A stretch of DNA of 64,000 nucleotides from Mucilaginibacter sp. (GCF_028288185.1 NZ_JAQBOF010000040.1:124001-188000); one strand, 5' to 3'; shown: positions 23,932 through 32,710, counted from the first letter of the stretch. The notes: a model not told the origin generated them from the sequence alone. Program-made: numbers and translations.

Positions 23932-25314
23932 ATGAAAAAAAAAGCTTTTAACTCTATCCATTTAACCATCTTAAAACATCTTGTCCGCTGGACGCTGATC
24001 ACCGTGCCTATTGCAGCAGCTATTGGTTGTGTGGTGACACTTTTTTTATGGCTGCTTAACCTGGCTATTGATTATAGGTTTGCTCATCCCGAAATAATTT
24101 ATTTTTTACCCATAGCAGGTATCGCTATTTACTTCGCCTATAAATTATGGGGAACAACCGCCATTAAAGGCAATAACCTGATCATGGACGAGATCCATAA
24201 TCCTGGTGGTGGTGTGCCAAAAAGCATGACCCCGCTTATTTTGATATCGACAGTGGTTACCCAATTGTTTGGCGGCTCGGTTGGGCGCGAGGGAACCGCC
24301 GTGCAAATTGGCGGTAGTATTGCGCAAATGTTTAGCAAATGGTTCAGGCTAAATGCCGATGATACACGCGTTATACTTACAGCAGGTATTGCGGCAGGTT
24401 TCGGGGCGGTATTCGGTACACCTTTAACGGGGGCCATTTTTGCAATGGAGGTGTTAACGATTGGTCGTATACAGTACACCGCTTTAGTGCCCTGTCTGGT
24501 AGCCGCCATAGTAGGCGATATAACTGTGCTGGCCTGGGGTGTACATCATGAAACTTATCATATCGCTATAGTCCCCGCAGGGCATAACATATTATCCAAC
24601 TATTTGCCATTGGATATTTTGCTGCTATCTAAAGTAATTGTGGCGTCTATTATATTCGGTTTAACCAGCTATTTGTTTGCCGAGGCGGTTCATGGTATTA
24701 AAACAGGCTTTAATAGTTTGATAGCTAAAAAATGGTTGATCCCTTTTATCGGCGGCTTAATAGTTATTGGGTTAACCATAATTATTGGCAAGCCCGATTA
24801 TTTAGGTTTAGGCGTTAAGCCGCCACATCCTGGTGCAATAACTATATCATCGGCCTTTAACGCCGGCGGTGCCGATGCCTGGAGCTGGTTATGGAAAACT
24901 ATTTATACCACCATTACCCTTGGCACCGGCTTTAAAGGCGGCGAGGTAACACCGTTATTTTATATTGGGTCGACTTTAGGTAATACACTGTCAACCGTGT
25001 TAAACGCGCCGGTAAGCTTATTTGCGGCATTAGGTTTTATAGCTGTATTTGCAGGGGCCACCAATACGCCGCTGGCATGTACCATAATGGGTATAGAGCT
25101 TTTTGGCAGTGAGTATGCCTTGTTTTTTGCCGTGGCTTGTTTTACGGCTTACTTTTTTAGCGGCAACTCGGGCATATATAGTTCGCAACGCATTGCGGTG
25201 CCTAAGATTTTAGATGATGAACCTTCCGTAGAAACCATAGCCGAAGCTGAAAACAAAAGGCAACGGTATATGCGCCGTAAATTGGTCAAGTATAAGATCG
25301 GCAGAAAGAAATAG
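23932..25314 (+). CDS. ClC-family chloride channel/transporter
   Basis: 460 residues with about ten hydrophobic helices. The selectivity and gate motifs are PGGGVPKSM (a GSGIP variant), GGSVGREGTAVQIGG with gating Glu120 (GREGT instead of GREGP), FGTPLTGAIFAMEV and GFKGGEVTPLFYIGSTLG (GKxxGPxxH region). The retained Glu120 is the external gate; whether it is a proton-coupled antiporter or a channel depends on an internal Glu that I cannot assign with confidence. Inner membrane. A charged C-terminal tail (NKRQRYMRRKLVKYKIGRKK) follows without CBS domains. Confidence 0.93.
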   Translation: MKKKAFNSIHLTILKHLVRWTLITVPIAAAIGCVVTLFLWLLNLAIDYRFAHPEIIYFLPIAGIAIYFAYKLWGTTAIKGNNLIMDEIHNPGGGVPKSMTPLILISTVVTQLFGGSVGREGTAVQIGGSIAQMFSKWFRLNADDTRVILTAGIAAGFGAVFGTPLTGAIFAMEVLTIGRIQYTALVPCLVAAIVGDITVLAWGVHHETYHIAIVPAGHNILSNYLPLDILLLSKVIVASIIFGLTSYLFAEAVHGIKTGFNSLIAKKWLIPFIGGLIVIGLTIIIGKPDYLGLGVKPPHPGAITISSAFNAGGADAWSWLWKTIYTTITLGTGFKGGEVTPLFYIGSTLGNTLSTVLNAPVSLFAALGFIAVFAGATNTPLACTIMGIELFGSEYALFFAVACFTAYFFSGNSGIYSSQRIAVPKILDDEPSVETIAEAENKRQRYMRRKLVKYKIGRKK

Positions 25315-25520
25315 AAGTGTATCAGCGGTGTCATCCGGGGTTATCCGAGGCAGCAAAAGCCTCTTATCTTTCAATCTTCACCTTTATAGGTAATTGTTTT
25401 TTTACAGAATACTGGCATTAAATTAACACAATTACATATTTGTGCCGTAATTTTACAAACTGTGATATTGGTCATATATCATCATTAAACCTGATAGTAT
25501 CTTTACAAAAATTATTAGCC

Positions 25521-25895
25521 ATGATCTTTATAATTGTTAATGTTATTTTTTGCCTGTCGTTTTTGGTATTTGCTTACCTTAATTTAAACGACATAGACTG
25601 GTACCTATGGGTGCCCATATATGCGGCGGTGGCCGCTTGTTGTGGCCTGGCTTGTTTTGGCATGTATTACCCCAATCTATATGTAGGGTTGACAACCTTT
25701 TACCTGCTCTACGCTGTTAAACTTTTCTTCGAGAAAGATGGCGTGCGCGATTGGATAGTAAAATATAACAAACCCAGCCTGGTTGAAACCATGCAGGCCG
25801 AAAAGCCTTTCATTGAAAACACCCGCGAGTTTTTTGGTTTGCTCATCATATCTGCCGCGCTGGTTATTGATTATTTGGTAGCAATACATGTTTAA
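25521..25895 (+). CDS. TMEM220-family membrane protein preceding the ebo cluster
   Basis: The ATG at 25521 gives 124 residues beginning MIFIIVNVIFCLSFLVFAYLN; a start at 25440 would add 27 implausible residues. Four hydrophobic segments are visible, and the conserved LNLNDIDWYLWVPIY motif after helix 1 is the family signature. The role of TMEM220 proteins is unknown. Its last 8 nt overlap the start of eboA, so the two are translationally coupled and this gene is probably a working part of the ebo operon. Confidence 0.8.
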   Translation: MIFIIVNVIFCLSFLVFAYLNLNDIDWYLWVPIYAAVAACCGLACFGMYYPNLYVGLTTFYLLYAVKLFFEKDGVRDWIVKYNKPSLVETMQAEKPFIENTREFFGLLIISAALVIDYLVAIHV

Positions 25896-26733
25896 TTATA
25901 AAGTGGACGAGATCAGGTCGATATTAAAAGCTATTGTACAGGCCAATACAACTCGCGATGTATTAGCCTGGCTGGAAGAGAAGCGAGCGTTAAATACTTC
26001 GTTTGTATTGCTGCCGCGAAAAACGGGCAAGGCAATAATAAATATCACTGCCCATCAGTCGAAGCAGATAGATACTATAATCCCCGGTTTTTCTGTAGAT
26101 GGTTGGAGCATAGATAGGTTGGGCCGCGCCTACCTGTTGCTGAATTTAGATGCATCAGATCAAAAGGAATACTTCCGTGTAATAGAGGCATTATTTTTAG
26201 CTGCCGAAATAGGGGAGTTGGTAGCCTTATATTCAACCTTACCATTATTAGCCTACCCGGAGATCTGGGTTAAAAGATGTTCGGAAGGTATCCGCAGTAA
26301 TATTGGTAGTGTATTGGAAGCGATCATGTATCACAATCCATACCCCGCCCAAAACCTGGATCAAAGCGCCTGGAACCAATTAGTACTAAAAGCTTTTTTT
26401 ACAGATAAAGACATCAATAAAATAATAGGGATTGATACCCGTGCTAACAAAGAACTAGCTTACATAATAAGTGATTATATACATGAACGCTGGGCGGCAA
26501 AACGCGAAGTAAATCCAAATTTGTGGAGATTAGTTGGTAAATTTATTGACGAAAAACTTTTTGAAGATATAAAACGGCTATTTGAGGAGGGTAATTTGGT
26601 GGATAGAAAAGCCGGGGCATTGGCAATTTCGCAGTCAAACTATCAACCCGCTATAGCGTTGTTAACTAAATACCCTGAGCTGGTAACAGCTATTGAAAAC
26701 AAGAACTTAAACTGGGATAGTTTATCCCGGTAA
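25888..26733 (+). CDS. eboA: EboA domain-containing protein
   Basis: 281 residues, soluble and mainly helical, starting MFNYKVDEIRSILKAIVQANT. Motifs such as ALFLAAEIGELVALYSTLPLLAYPEIWVKRCSEGIRSN and EAIMYHNPYPAQNLDQSAWNQLVLKAFF are those of EboA, the first protein of the ebo cluster. In scytonemin-making cyanobacteria the ebo genes are needed to bring a pigment precursor to the periplasm; the biochemical act of EboA is unknown. It overlaps the TMEM220 gene and is 16 nt before eboB. Identification rests on family memory plus perfect cluster context. Confidence 0.9.
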   Translation: MFNYKVDEIRSILKAIVQANTTRDVLAWLEEKRALNTSFVLLPRKTGKAIINITAHQSKQIDTIIPGFSVDGWSIDRLGRAYLLLNLDASDQKEYFRVIEALFLAAEIGELVALYSTLPLLAYPEIWVKRCSEGIRSNIGSVLEAIMYHNPYPAQNLDQSAWNQLVLKAFFTDKDINKIIGIDTRANKELAYIISDYIHERWAAKREVNPNLWRLVGKFIDEKLFEDIKRLFEEGNLVDRKAGALAISQSNYQPAIALLTKYPELVTAIENKNLNWDSLSR

Positions 26734-26749
26734 TAAAAATAAGGAAGAT

Positions 26750-27736
26750 ATGTGTTGCACCCATTCGTTTGAAGAAGTAAAGTCTGAACCCTTATCGCCG
26801 CCCGTTAGCCTGGATGGTATTAAGGGCATGAAGTTTTTTGACCCGCATGTGCATATGACATCGCGCACCACGGACGATTACCAGGCCATGGCCGATGCCG
26901 GCGTAGTCGCGCTGATAGAGCCTGCTTTTTGGCTGGGCCAGCCGCGTACGGGTATTGATACGTTTAGAGATTATTATAGCAGTTTGATAGGGTGGGAGCG
27001 TTTCCGCTCATCGCAATTTGGTATTAAGCATTATTGCACCATTGGCCTTAACTCGCGTGAAGCTAATAATGAAGCCTTGGCCGAGCAGGTAATGGAGATA
27101 CTGCCGTTGTTTATCTACAAAGAAGGTGTAGTTGGCATTGGCGAAATAGGTTTTGACGACCAAACCCCTGCCGAAGAAAAATACTATCGCTTACAATTAG
27201 AACTGGCTAAAGAGTCGGGCCTGCCGGTGCAGATCCATACCCCGCACCGCGACAAAAAAGGCGGTACCAAACGCAGTATGGACATTGCCATAGAGCATGG
27301 CCTTGACCCGTATAAAGTTATTGTAGATCATAACAATGAAGAAACCGTAAAAGAGGTTTTAGATCGTGGTTTTTGGGCGGCGTTTACCATCTATCCGTTT
27401 ACCAAAATGGGAAACGAGCGAATGGTTGATATTGCCAAACAATATGGTTCAGAACGTATCATGGTTAACTCGGCTGCCGATTGGGGCATAAGCGATCCAC
27501 TGGCAGTACCAAAAACTGCCGCCCTCATGAAAATTCGTGGTATCAGCGCGGCGGATATTGAGTTGATCACCTATCGCAACGCTATCACCGCTTTCGCGCA
27601 AAGCGGGCAAATAGACGAGGCCGACTTTGCATCCGCAGGAAGCGCTATAGATCAAAGTCAGAAGTTTGAAGGCAATACCATTTTACGTGGCGGGCAACAG
27701 CCGCGTATTGATAAATCGTCCATCATAATAAGCTAA
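26750..27736 (+). CDS. eboB: EboB, TatD-family metal hydrolase
   Basis: 328 residues of TIM-barrel amidohydrolase type. Metal ligands are FDPHVHM (His33, His35), Glu132 in GVVGIGEIGFD, His163 in VQIHTPHRD, His194 in VDHNNEE and Asp244 in NSAADWGISDP, so the active site is complete. TatD enzymes are metal-dependent nucleases or phosphodiesterases, but the substrate of EboB is unknown. It starts with Met-Cys-Cys and has a loosely conserved first 25 residues. It is 1 nt from eboC, which shows tight operon packing. Confidence 0.92.
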   Translation: MCCTHSFEEVKSEPLSPPVSLDGIKGMKFFDPHVHMTSRTTDDYQAMADAGVVALIEPAFWLGQPRTGIDTFRDYYSSLIGWERFRSSQFGIKHYCTIGLNSREANNEALAEQVMEILPLFIYKEGVVGIGEIGFDDQTPAEEKYYRLQLELAKESGLPVQIHTPHRDKKGGTKRSMDIAIEHGLDPYKVIVDHNNEETVKEVLDRGFWAAFTIYPFTKMGNERMVDIAKQYGSERIMVNSAADWGISDPLAVPKTAALMKIRGISAADIELITYRNAITAFAQSGQIDEADFASAGSAIDQSQKFEGNTILRGGQQPRIDKSSIIIS

Positions 27737-27737
27737 T

Positions 27738-28628
27738 ATGGCACATAAATTAACCGTTTATTTAAGGCTGATGCGCCCGGCAAACCTTGTAACCTCGGTT
27801 GCCGATGTACTGGCTGGCGTAGCTATATCCGGTTATTTTTATCACTTAACTTTTAACGCAAACAGCTTTTATCCCATTGTTTTGCTTTGCCTGTCAACCA
27901 TTGGCCTGTACGGTGGTGGTATTGTTTTTAACGATGTTTTTGATGCCGAACTGGACAAAGCAGAGCGACCCGAACGTGCCATTCCCAGCGGGTTGGTCAG
28001 TAAAAAAGAGGCATTCTATTTAGGTGCGTTTTTATTAATCTGGGGTATTGGTTTTGCTTTCTCCTACAGTAACCACGCCGGTGCCATTGCAGTAGCTATA
28101 GCGTTTTTTGCCTTGTTGTATAATAAAGTAAGTAAACATTATGCTTTCGTTGGTCCGCTAAATATGGGATTATGCCGTGGGTTAAATTTACTGCTGGGTA
28201 TCAGTATTGTGGTGCCGGCTATTAGCGAGTTTTATTATCTGACCGTCGTTCCTATCGCCTATATATTCTCTATCACCATGATAAGCCAGGGCGAGGTGCA
28301 TGGCGGCAATAAACGTAATTTATATATCGGTGGTGTCTTATATGCTTTGGTTATCTGCGCTATTCTTTACTTCGCTTTGCGCCAGGCGCAATGGCTAACC
28401 ATTTTTTTTGTTTTGCCTTTTGTTTGGATGATATACAAGCCATTAATTAACGCTATAAAAAATCCCATTGGTAAAAATATCGGTCTTGCTGTAAAAGCCG
28501 GGGTTATCTCGCTAATATTAATGGATGCCGCATGGGCCGCTGCATTCGGCGCTATTTGGGTGGCTGTATTTATTGCTTGTTTATTGCCGGTATCTATGTG
28601 GTTTGCGAAGATGTTTGCGGTAACGTAG
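27738..28628 (+). CDS. eboC: EboC, UbiA-like membrane prenyltransferase
   Basis: 296 residues with eight to nine membrane helices. The first aspartate motif NDxxDxxxD is present as Asn65-Asp66...Asp69...Asp73 in FNDVFDAELDKAERPERAIPSG, the diphosphate-Mg site of UbiA enzymes. The second aspartate motif expected between later helices is not seen; the matching loop reads ISQGEVHGGNKRN. EboC may therefore attach or handle a prenyl lipid in an unusual way. After the gene, a 171-bp gap with a palindrome interrupts the otherwise tight operon. Confidence 0.92.
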   Translation: MAHKLTVYLRLMRPANLVTSVADVLAGVAISGYFYHLTFNANSFYPIVLLCLSTIGLYGGGIVFNDVFDAELDKAERPERAIPSGLVSKKEAFYLGAFLLIWGIGFAFSYSNHAGAIAVAIAFFALLYNKVSKHYAFVGPLNMGLCRGLNLLLGISIVVPAISEFYYLTVVPIAYIFSITMISQGEVHGGNKRNLYIGGVLYALVICAILYFALRQAQWLTIFFVLPFVWMIYKPLINAIKNPIGKNIGLAVKAGVISLILMDAAWAAAFGAIWVAVFIACLLPVSMWFAKMFAVT

Positions 28629-28646
28629 GCTGCGTTACTTCCTTGT

Positions 28647-28682
28647 TGTCATTGCCGCGCTCGTTCCTCGCTCGCAATGACA
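28647..28682. repeat. Palindrome between eboC and eboD
   Basis: Outer arms TGTCATTGC (28647-28655) and GCAATGACA (28674-28682), with a GCTCG-rich centre. The word TCATTGCGAGCGAGGAACGAGC read on the minus strand is typical of dispersed palindromes in many bacteria. Confidence 0.75.
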
Positions 28683-28799
28683 GAAAGCCACACGCCTTAC
28701 CATCCCCCTAATTCCATTCTAATCCAAACTCAATATTTTCGTCAAATTTTGGATATATAGGCGATATTAATTTTATGTTTTAGATATTCGCTTTTTGAT

Positions 28800-29966
28800 A
28801 TGGAATATTTACAGCAATCGTTTAGTGTAAAATTTGAGTACAAAGTCTTTTTTACCACAGGTATTTTTGATTTAACCAATGAAGGTTTCAATGACTTTTT
28901 AGTTGCCGATTCAACATCAGCCTCGCTAAAAAAGATACTGTTTGTGGTAGATCAGGATGTGCTTAAAGCTAAGCCCGAACTGGCTGATAAAATAAGGCGC
29001 TATTTCGCTATCCATAAAGCCGCGCAATTGATCCCCGAAATTATATTAATGCCCGGCGGCGAAACCGTTAAAAATGACGAAAGCCATTTTAGCAAGCTGC
29101 TGGATATTATTAATCAATACAGTATTGACAGGCATAGCTATGTTGCTGCCATTGGCGGCGGCTCGGTGTTGGATATGGTAGGTTATGCCGCCACGGTTTC
29201 GCATCGTGGGGTTAAACATATCCGCATACCAACTACCGTACTGTCGCAAAACGACTCGGGCGTGGGGGTTAAAAACAGCATTAACTACTTTGGCAAAAAA
29301 AACTTCCTCGGCACGTTTGCGCCGCCGGTAGCCGTTTTTAATGACGACCAGTTTTTGCTGACCTTATCTGACCGTGATTATCGATCAGGCATTGCCGAGG
29401 CCATAAAAGTATCGCTAATAAAAGACGCTTCGTTTTTTGAGTGGTTAGAAAATAACGCGTCTGCCCTGGTGGCCCGCGATATGGATACCATGAAATATTT
29501 AATAAAACGTTGTGCCGAACTGCATTTAAACCATATAGCCGGTCTTGATCCGTTCGAGAAAGGCTCATCCCGTCCGTTGGATTTTGGGCATTGGAGCGCG
29601 CATAAGCTGGAGCAGCTAACCAATTTTAAAGTTTTACATGGCGAGGCGGTTGCAATGGGTATAGCTTTAGATACCGTTTATTCCAACCTATCAGGCAAAT
29701 TAGATATTGACGCAACCCATCGGGTTGTTAACCTGATAAAAAAGATTGGGTTTGAGATCACTCACCCACTATTAGAAATAACAGGCAACGACAGCCCAAT
29801 ATTAATAGGACTACAAGAATTTAGAGAACACTTAGGCGGCGAACTAACCATTATGCTGCTTAATAAAATTGGCGAGGGTGTAGAGGTGCATGAAATGGAT
29901 GCGGCCCTTATTAAAAAAGCCAGCGAGATTTTGAAGAATGAATACGCTGCGGTGAGCGCGGTGTAA
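28800..29966 (+). CDS. eboD: EboD, 3-dehydroquinate synthase-like enzyme
   Basis: 388 residues of the DHQ-synthase/sugar-phosphate cyclase fold. NAD-binding glycines are IGGGSVLDMVGYAAT (118-132), the phosphate loop is RIPTTVLSQNDSGVGVKN, and zinc ligands fit Glu200 (SGIAEAIK), His264 (FGHWSAHKLE) and His280 (LHGEAVAMGI). All catalytic metal ligands are kept, so it is likely an active cyclase on a seven-carbon sugar phosphate. Its place beside UbiA-like and TatD-like genes argues for the ebo pathway rather than aromatic amino-acid synthesis. It is flanked on both sides by palindromic gaps. Confidence 0.93.
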   Translation: MEYLQQSFSVKFEYKVFFTTGIFDLTNEGFNDFLVADSTSASLKKILFVVDQDVLKAKPELADKIRRYFAIHKAAQLIPEIILMPGGETVKNDESHFSKLLDIINQYSIDRHSYVAAIGGGSVLDMVGYAATVSHRGVKHIRIPTTVLSQNDSGVGVKNSINYFGKKNFLGTFAPPVAVFNDDQFLLTLSDRDYRSGIAEAIKVSLIKDASFFEWLENNASALVARDMDTMKYLIKRCAELHLNHIAGLDPFEKGSSRPLDFGHWSAHKLEQLTNFKVLHGEAVAMGIALDTVYSNLSGKLDIDATHRVVNLIKKIGFEITHPLLEITGNDSPILIGLQEFREHLGGELTIMLLNKIGEGVEVHEMDAALIKKASEILKNEYAAVSAV

Positions 29967-29980
29967 ATAAAGATAACCAA

Positions 29981-30076
29981 TTCCCTCCCTCGGGAGGGGT
30001 GTGTAGGACTGCGTTGTGGCAGGGAGGGGTTTATACGCTTTGTCAAACCCCTTCCTCCTCCTTCCCAAGGGAAGGA
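29981..30076. repeat. Compound palindromic element between eboD and eboE, family A copy 3
   Basis: A hairpin of CCCTCCC-TC-GGGAGGGG (29983-29999 region) and a hairpin CCTTCCC-AA-GGGAAGG at the right end flank inverted GGGAGGGGTTT / AAACCCCTTCC words. This is the same hairpin-spacer-hairpin plan as at 4441-4537 and 17273-17369. Confidence 0.8.
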
Positions 30077-30126
30077 ATCGCACAATCCCACGCGCTTGTA
30101 TGACTGCCTAATTTTGAGTTTTAACC

Positions 30127-31332
30127 ATGCAACTAGCTATCGGACATTTAACGTACTGTACCAATATCCATCCCGGCGAGAACTGGCCATCGCATTTTGC
30201 TGCTTTAAAACAAAACTTTCCGAGTATAAAGTCGCAGGTTTCTGCGGATAGATCAATGGGTATCGGCCTGCGTTTATCAAACGTAGCAAGCGTTGAGCTG
30301 GATAAACCCGGCAACCTGGCCGAGTTTAAACAATGGCTCACAGAGAATGATGCCTACGTTTTTACCATGAATGGTTTCCCTTATGGCGAGTTTCATCATA
30401 TCGCCGTTAAAGACCAGGTACATGCACCCGACTGGACAACCCAATTGCGTGTTGATTACACGTTGCGGATGTTCCATATCCTTGCCCATTTATTGCCAAA
30501 AGGTATGGATGGCGGTATCTCAACCTCACCATTAAGCTATAAGCATTGGTATAAAACCGATGAAAAACTACAGGAAGCCAAAAAAATCGCGACAGCAAAT
30601 ATTTTAGCAATCGCCGAAGAGTTAATAAAGATAAACCAGGACAAAGGCATAAATATGCACCTGGATATTGAGCCCGAGCCGGATGGCGTTTTAGAGACTG
30701 GCGAAGAGTTTATTACCTGGTATGAGTCTGTTTTATTGCCGATGGGTAAGGAACGTATCGTTCAAAAATTTAAGGTGCCTGCGGATGAAGCCGAACTATT
30801 AATAAAGCAGCATATTACTTTATGTTATGATGTTTGCCACTTTGCCATTGGGTATGAGCCGCATCAGCAGGTTGTTGATGAGCTGGAAGCCAAAGGATTA
30901 AAAGTAGGTAAGATCCAGATCAGCGCGGCGCTAAATGCGGTATTGCCTGAAGATGTGGATCTGCGCGAGCCTATAAGAAACGCTTTCGCCCGGTTTGACG
31001 AATCTACCTATCTGCACCAGGTAGTGGCTAAAGAAATAAATGGCAAACTACTGCGTTATCCTGACTTGCCGGAAGCTTTGGCCGATATTGAAAACCCGTT
31101 GGTTGAACAATGGCGGGCGCATTTTCATGTGCCTATATTTACCGAGGAATATGGTTTGGTGCAGTCGACACAATCAGATATTATTGAGGTATTAAATATC
31201 CAAAAAAATAAAGCATTTACCGCCCATTTGGAGGTAGAGACCTACACCTGGGGTGTTTTGCCTGATGCTAAGAAACTGCCCATAAATGATTCGATAGCAC
31301 GCGAGCTGAACTGGGTTATAGACCAATTATAA
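30127..31332 (+). CDS. eboE: EboE, metabolite traffic protein (TIM-barrel, sugar isomerase-like)
   Basis: 401 residues starting MQLAIGHLTYCTNIHPGENW, the EboE hallmark. Conserved blocks are FTMNGFPYGEFH, MHLDIEPEPDGVLETGEEF (acidic metal-binding candidates) and CYDVCHFAIGYEP with a likely metal-binding His, in the style of xylose-isomerase-like barrels. No signal peptide. The family is named for its need in metabolite trafficking in the ebo cluster; the reaction is unknown. It is 12 nt upstream of eboF. A TAATTTTG word at 30109-30116 just before the gene could be a secondary promoter but lacks a spaced TTG. Confidence 0.92.
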   Translation: MQLAIGHLTYCTNIHPGENWPSHFAALKQNFPSIKSQVSADRSMGIGLRLSNVASVELDKPGNLAEFKQWLTENDAYVFTMNGFPYGEFHHIAVKDQVHAPDWTTQLRVDYTLRMFHILAHLLPKGMDGGISTSPLSYKHWYKTDEKLQEAKKIATANILAIAEELIKINQDKGINMHLDIEPEPDGVLETGEEFITWYESVLLPMGKERIVQKFKVPADEAELLIKQHITLCYDVCHFAIGYEPHQQVVDELEAKGLKVGKIQISAALNAVLPEDVDLREPIRNAFARFDESTYLHQVVAKEINGKLLRYPDLPEALADIENPLVEQWRAHFHVPIFTEEYGLVQSTQSDIIEVLNIQKNKAFTAHLEVETYTWGVLPDAKKLPINDSIARELNWVIDQL

Positions 31333-31344
31333 AACTAAGCTATC

Positions 31345-32691
31345 ATGAAAAAAACGGTTGTAATAGATGTTGTTGGCTTATCAAAATCTGTAATAGGCGA
31401 GCATACCCCGTTTATAAAAAAATATATTGCCGATAGGCATATCACTACTATCGAGCCTGTTTTGCCGGCGGTTACTACATCGGTGCAGTCGACCTACCTT
31501 ACCGGCAAATGGCCTGCTGATACCGGGATTGTGGGTAACGGCTGGTATGATCGTGCAGACTCTGAAGTGAAATTTTGGAAACAATCAAACAAACTGGTTA
31601 ACGGCGATAAGATTTGGGATAAAGCCAAAAAAGAGGACCCCGCCTTTACCAGCGCCAATATGTTTTGGTGGTACAATATGTACTCGACCGCCGATTACTC
31701 GGTAACACCGCGCCCGCAATATTTGGCTGATGGACGTAAAATGCCTGATTGTTATTCGCAACCCGGCGAGTTAAGAGATACTTTGCAAGATAAGCTGGGT
31801 CAATTCCCATTATTTCAATTTTGGGGGCCTGGGGCCAATATTAAGTCTACCCAGTGGATAGCCGATGCATCGATGCTTAATGATGATCTGCATAACCCAA
31901 CGCTTACAACCATATACTTACCTCATCTTGATTATTGCCTGCAAAAGTTTGGCCCCGATCTTTCAAAGATCAGTAAGGAACTGAATGAGATAGACGCGGT
32001 GGTGGAGCAATTGGTGACCTTTTATAAAAAGAAGGATGCCGAGATCATTATCCTGTCTGAATATGGTATTGCCCCGGTAAGTAACCCGGTGCATTTAAAT
32101 AGATTGTTCCGCGAGAATGGTTTGTTGCAGATCCGGGTAGAACGCGGCCTGGAATTGCTGGATGCCGGAGCATCAAAAGCCTTTGTAGTGGCCGATCACC
32201 AGATAGCGCATATTTATATCAACGACCCATCCGTAGCCGAAAAGGTAAAGGCCCTGCTTAAAAATGTAAAGGGAATTGAGCTGATACTGGATAAGGAAGA
32301 GCAAAAGAAACACCATATTAACCACGAGCGCTCTGGCGATATTGTAGTGGTGGCTGATAAAGATAGCTGGTTCACCTATTACTTCTGGCTGGATGATGCC
32401 GTGGCGCCCGACTATGCGCGCTGTGTTGATATCCACAAAAAGCCAGGCTATGACCCGGTTGAAATGTTCATGACCTCCAAAGGCCGCGCGGCCTATAAGT
32501 TACTACGCAAACTGGCCGGCTTTAGGTATGTAATGGATGTGATCCCGCTGGATGCCACGCTGATTAAAGGCTCGCACGGACGTACCAATATTACTGATGA
32601 ATACAAGGCTGTTTTAATAACGGATGACGCACAAAAGGATGTTTTGCCTACGGATGTATTTGATGTGATTTGGAAGAGTTTGAAAAAATAA
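31345..32691 (+). CDS. eboF: EboF, alkaline-phosphatase-fold phosphodiesterase family protein
   Basis: 448 residues of the type I phosphodiesterase/nucleotide pyrophosphatase fold. The first metal Asp8 is in VVIDVVG, the candidate nucleophile Thr44 is in PAVTTSVQSTYLTGKWP, and the late His lies in GSHGRTN. Two motifs differ from classical NPP enzymes: the D-x-x-G-H site reads LDYCLQKFGP, with Gln for His, and SDHG reads SEYGI. The subfamily may use a modified metal site. It closes the cluster eboA-F. A decayed copy of its last 30 codons lies 123 nt downstream. Confidence 0.9.
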   Translation: MKKTVVIDVVGLSKSVIGEHTPFIKKYIADRHITTIEPVLPAVTTSVQSTYLTGKWPADTGIVGNGWYDRADSEVKFWKQSNKLVNGDKIWDKAKKEDPAFTSANMFWWYNMYSTADYSVTPRPQYLADGRKMPDCYSQPGELRDTLQDKLGQFPLFQFWGPGANIKSTQWIADASMLNDDLHNPTLTTIYLPHLDYCLQKFGPDLSKISKELNEIDAVVEQLVTFYKKKDAEIIILSEYGIAPVSNPVHLNRLFRENGLLQIRVERGLELLDAGASKAFVVADHQIAHIYINDPSVAEKVKALLKNVKGIELILDKEEQKKHHINHERSGDIVVVADKDSWFTYYFWLDDAVAPDYARCVDIHKKPGYDPVEMFMTSKGRAAYKLLRKLAGFRYVMDVIPLDATLIKGSHGRTNITDEYKAVLITDDAQKDVLPTDVFDVIWKSLKK

Positions 32692-32710
32692 CCGCCCGGT
32701 ATGGGTTTAA

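Noticed and set aside
28800..29966. Housekeeping shikimate-pathway aroB
   Set aside because: Position between eboC and eboE and sequence pattern fit EboD; aroB would be expected elsewhere.
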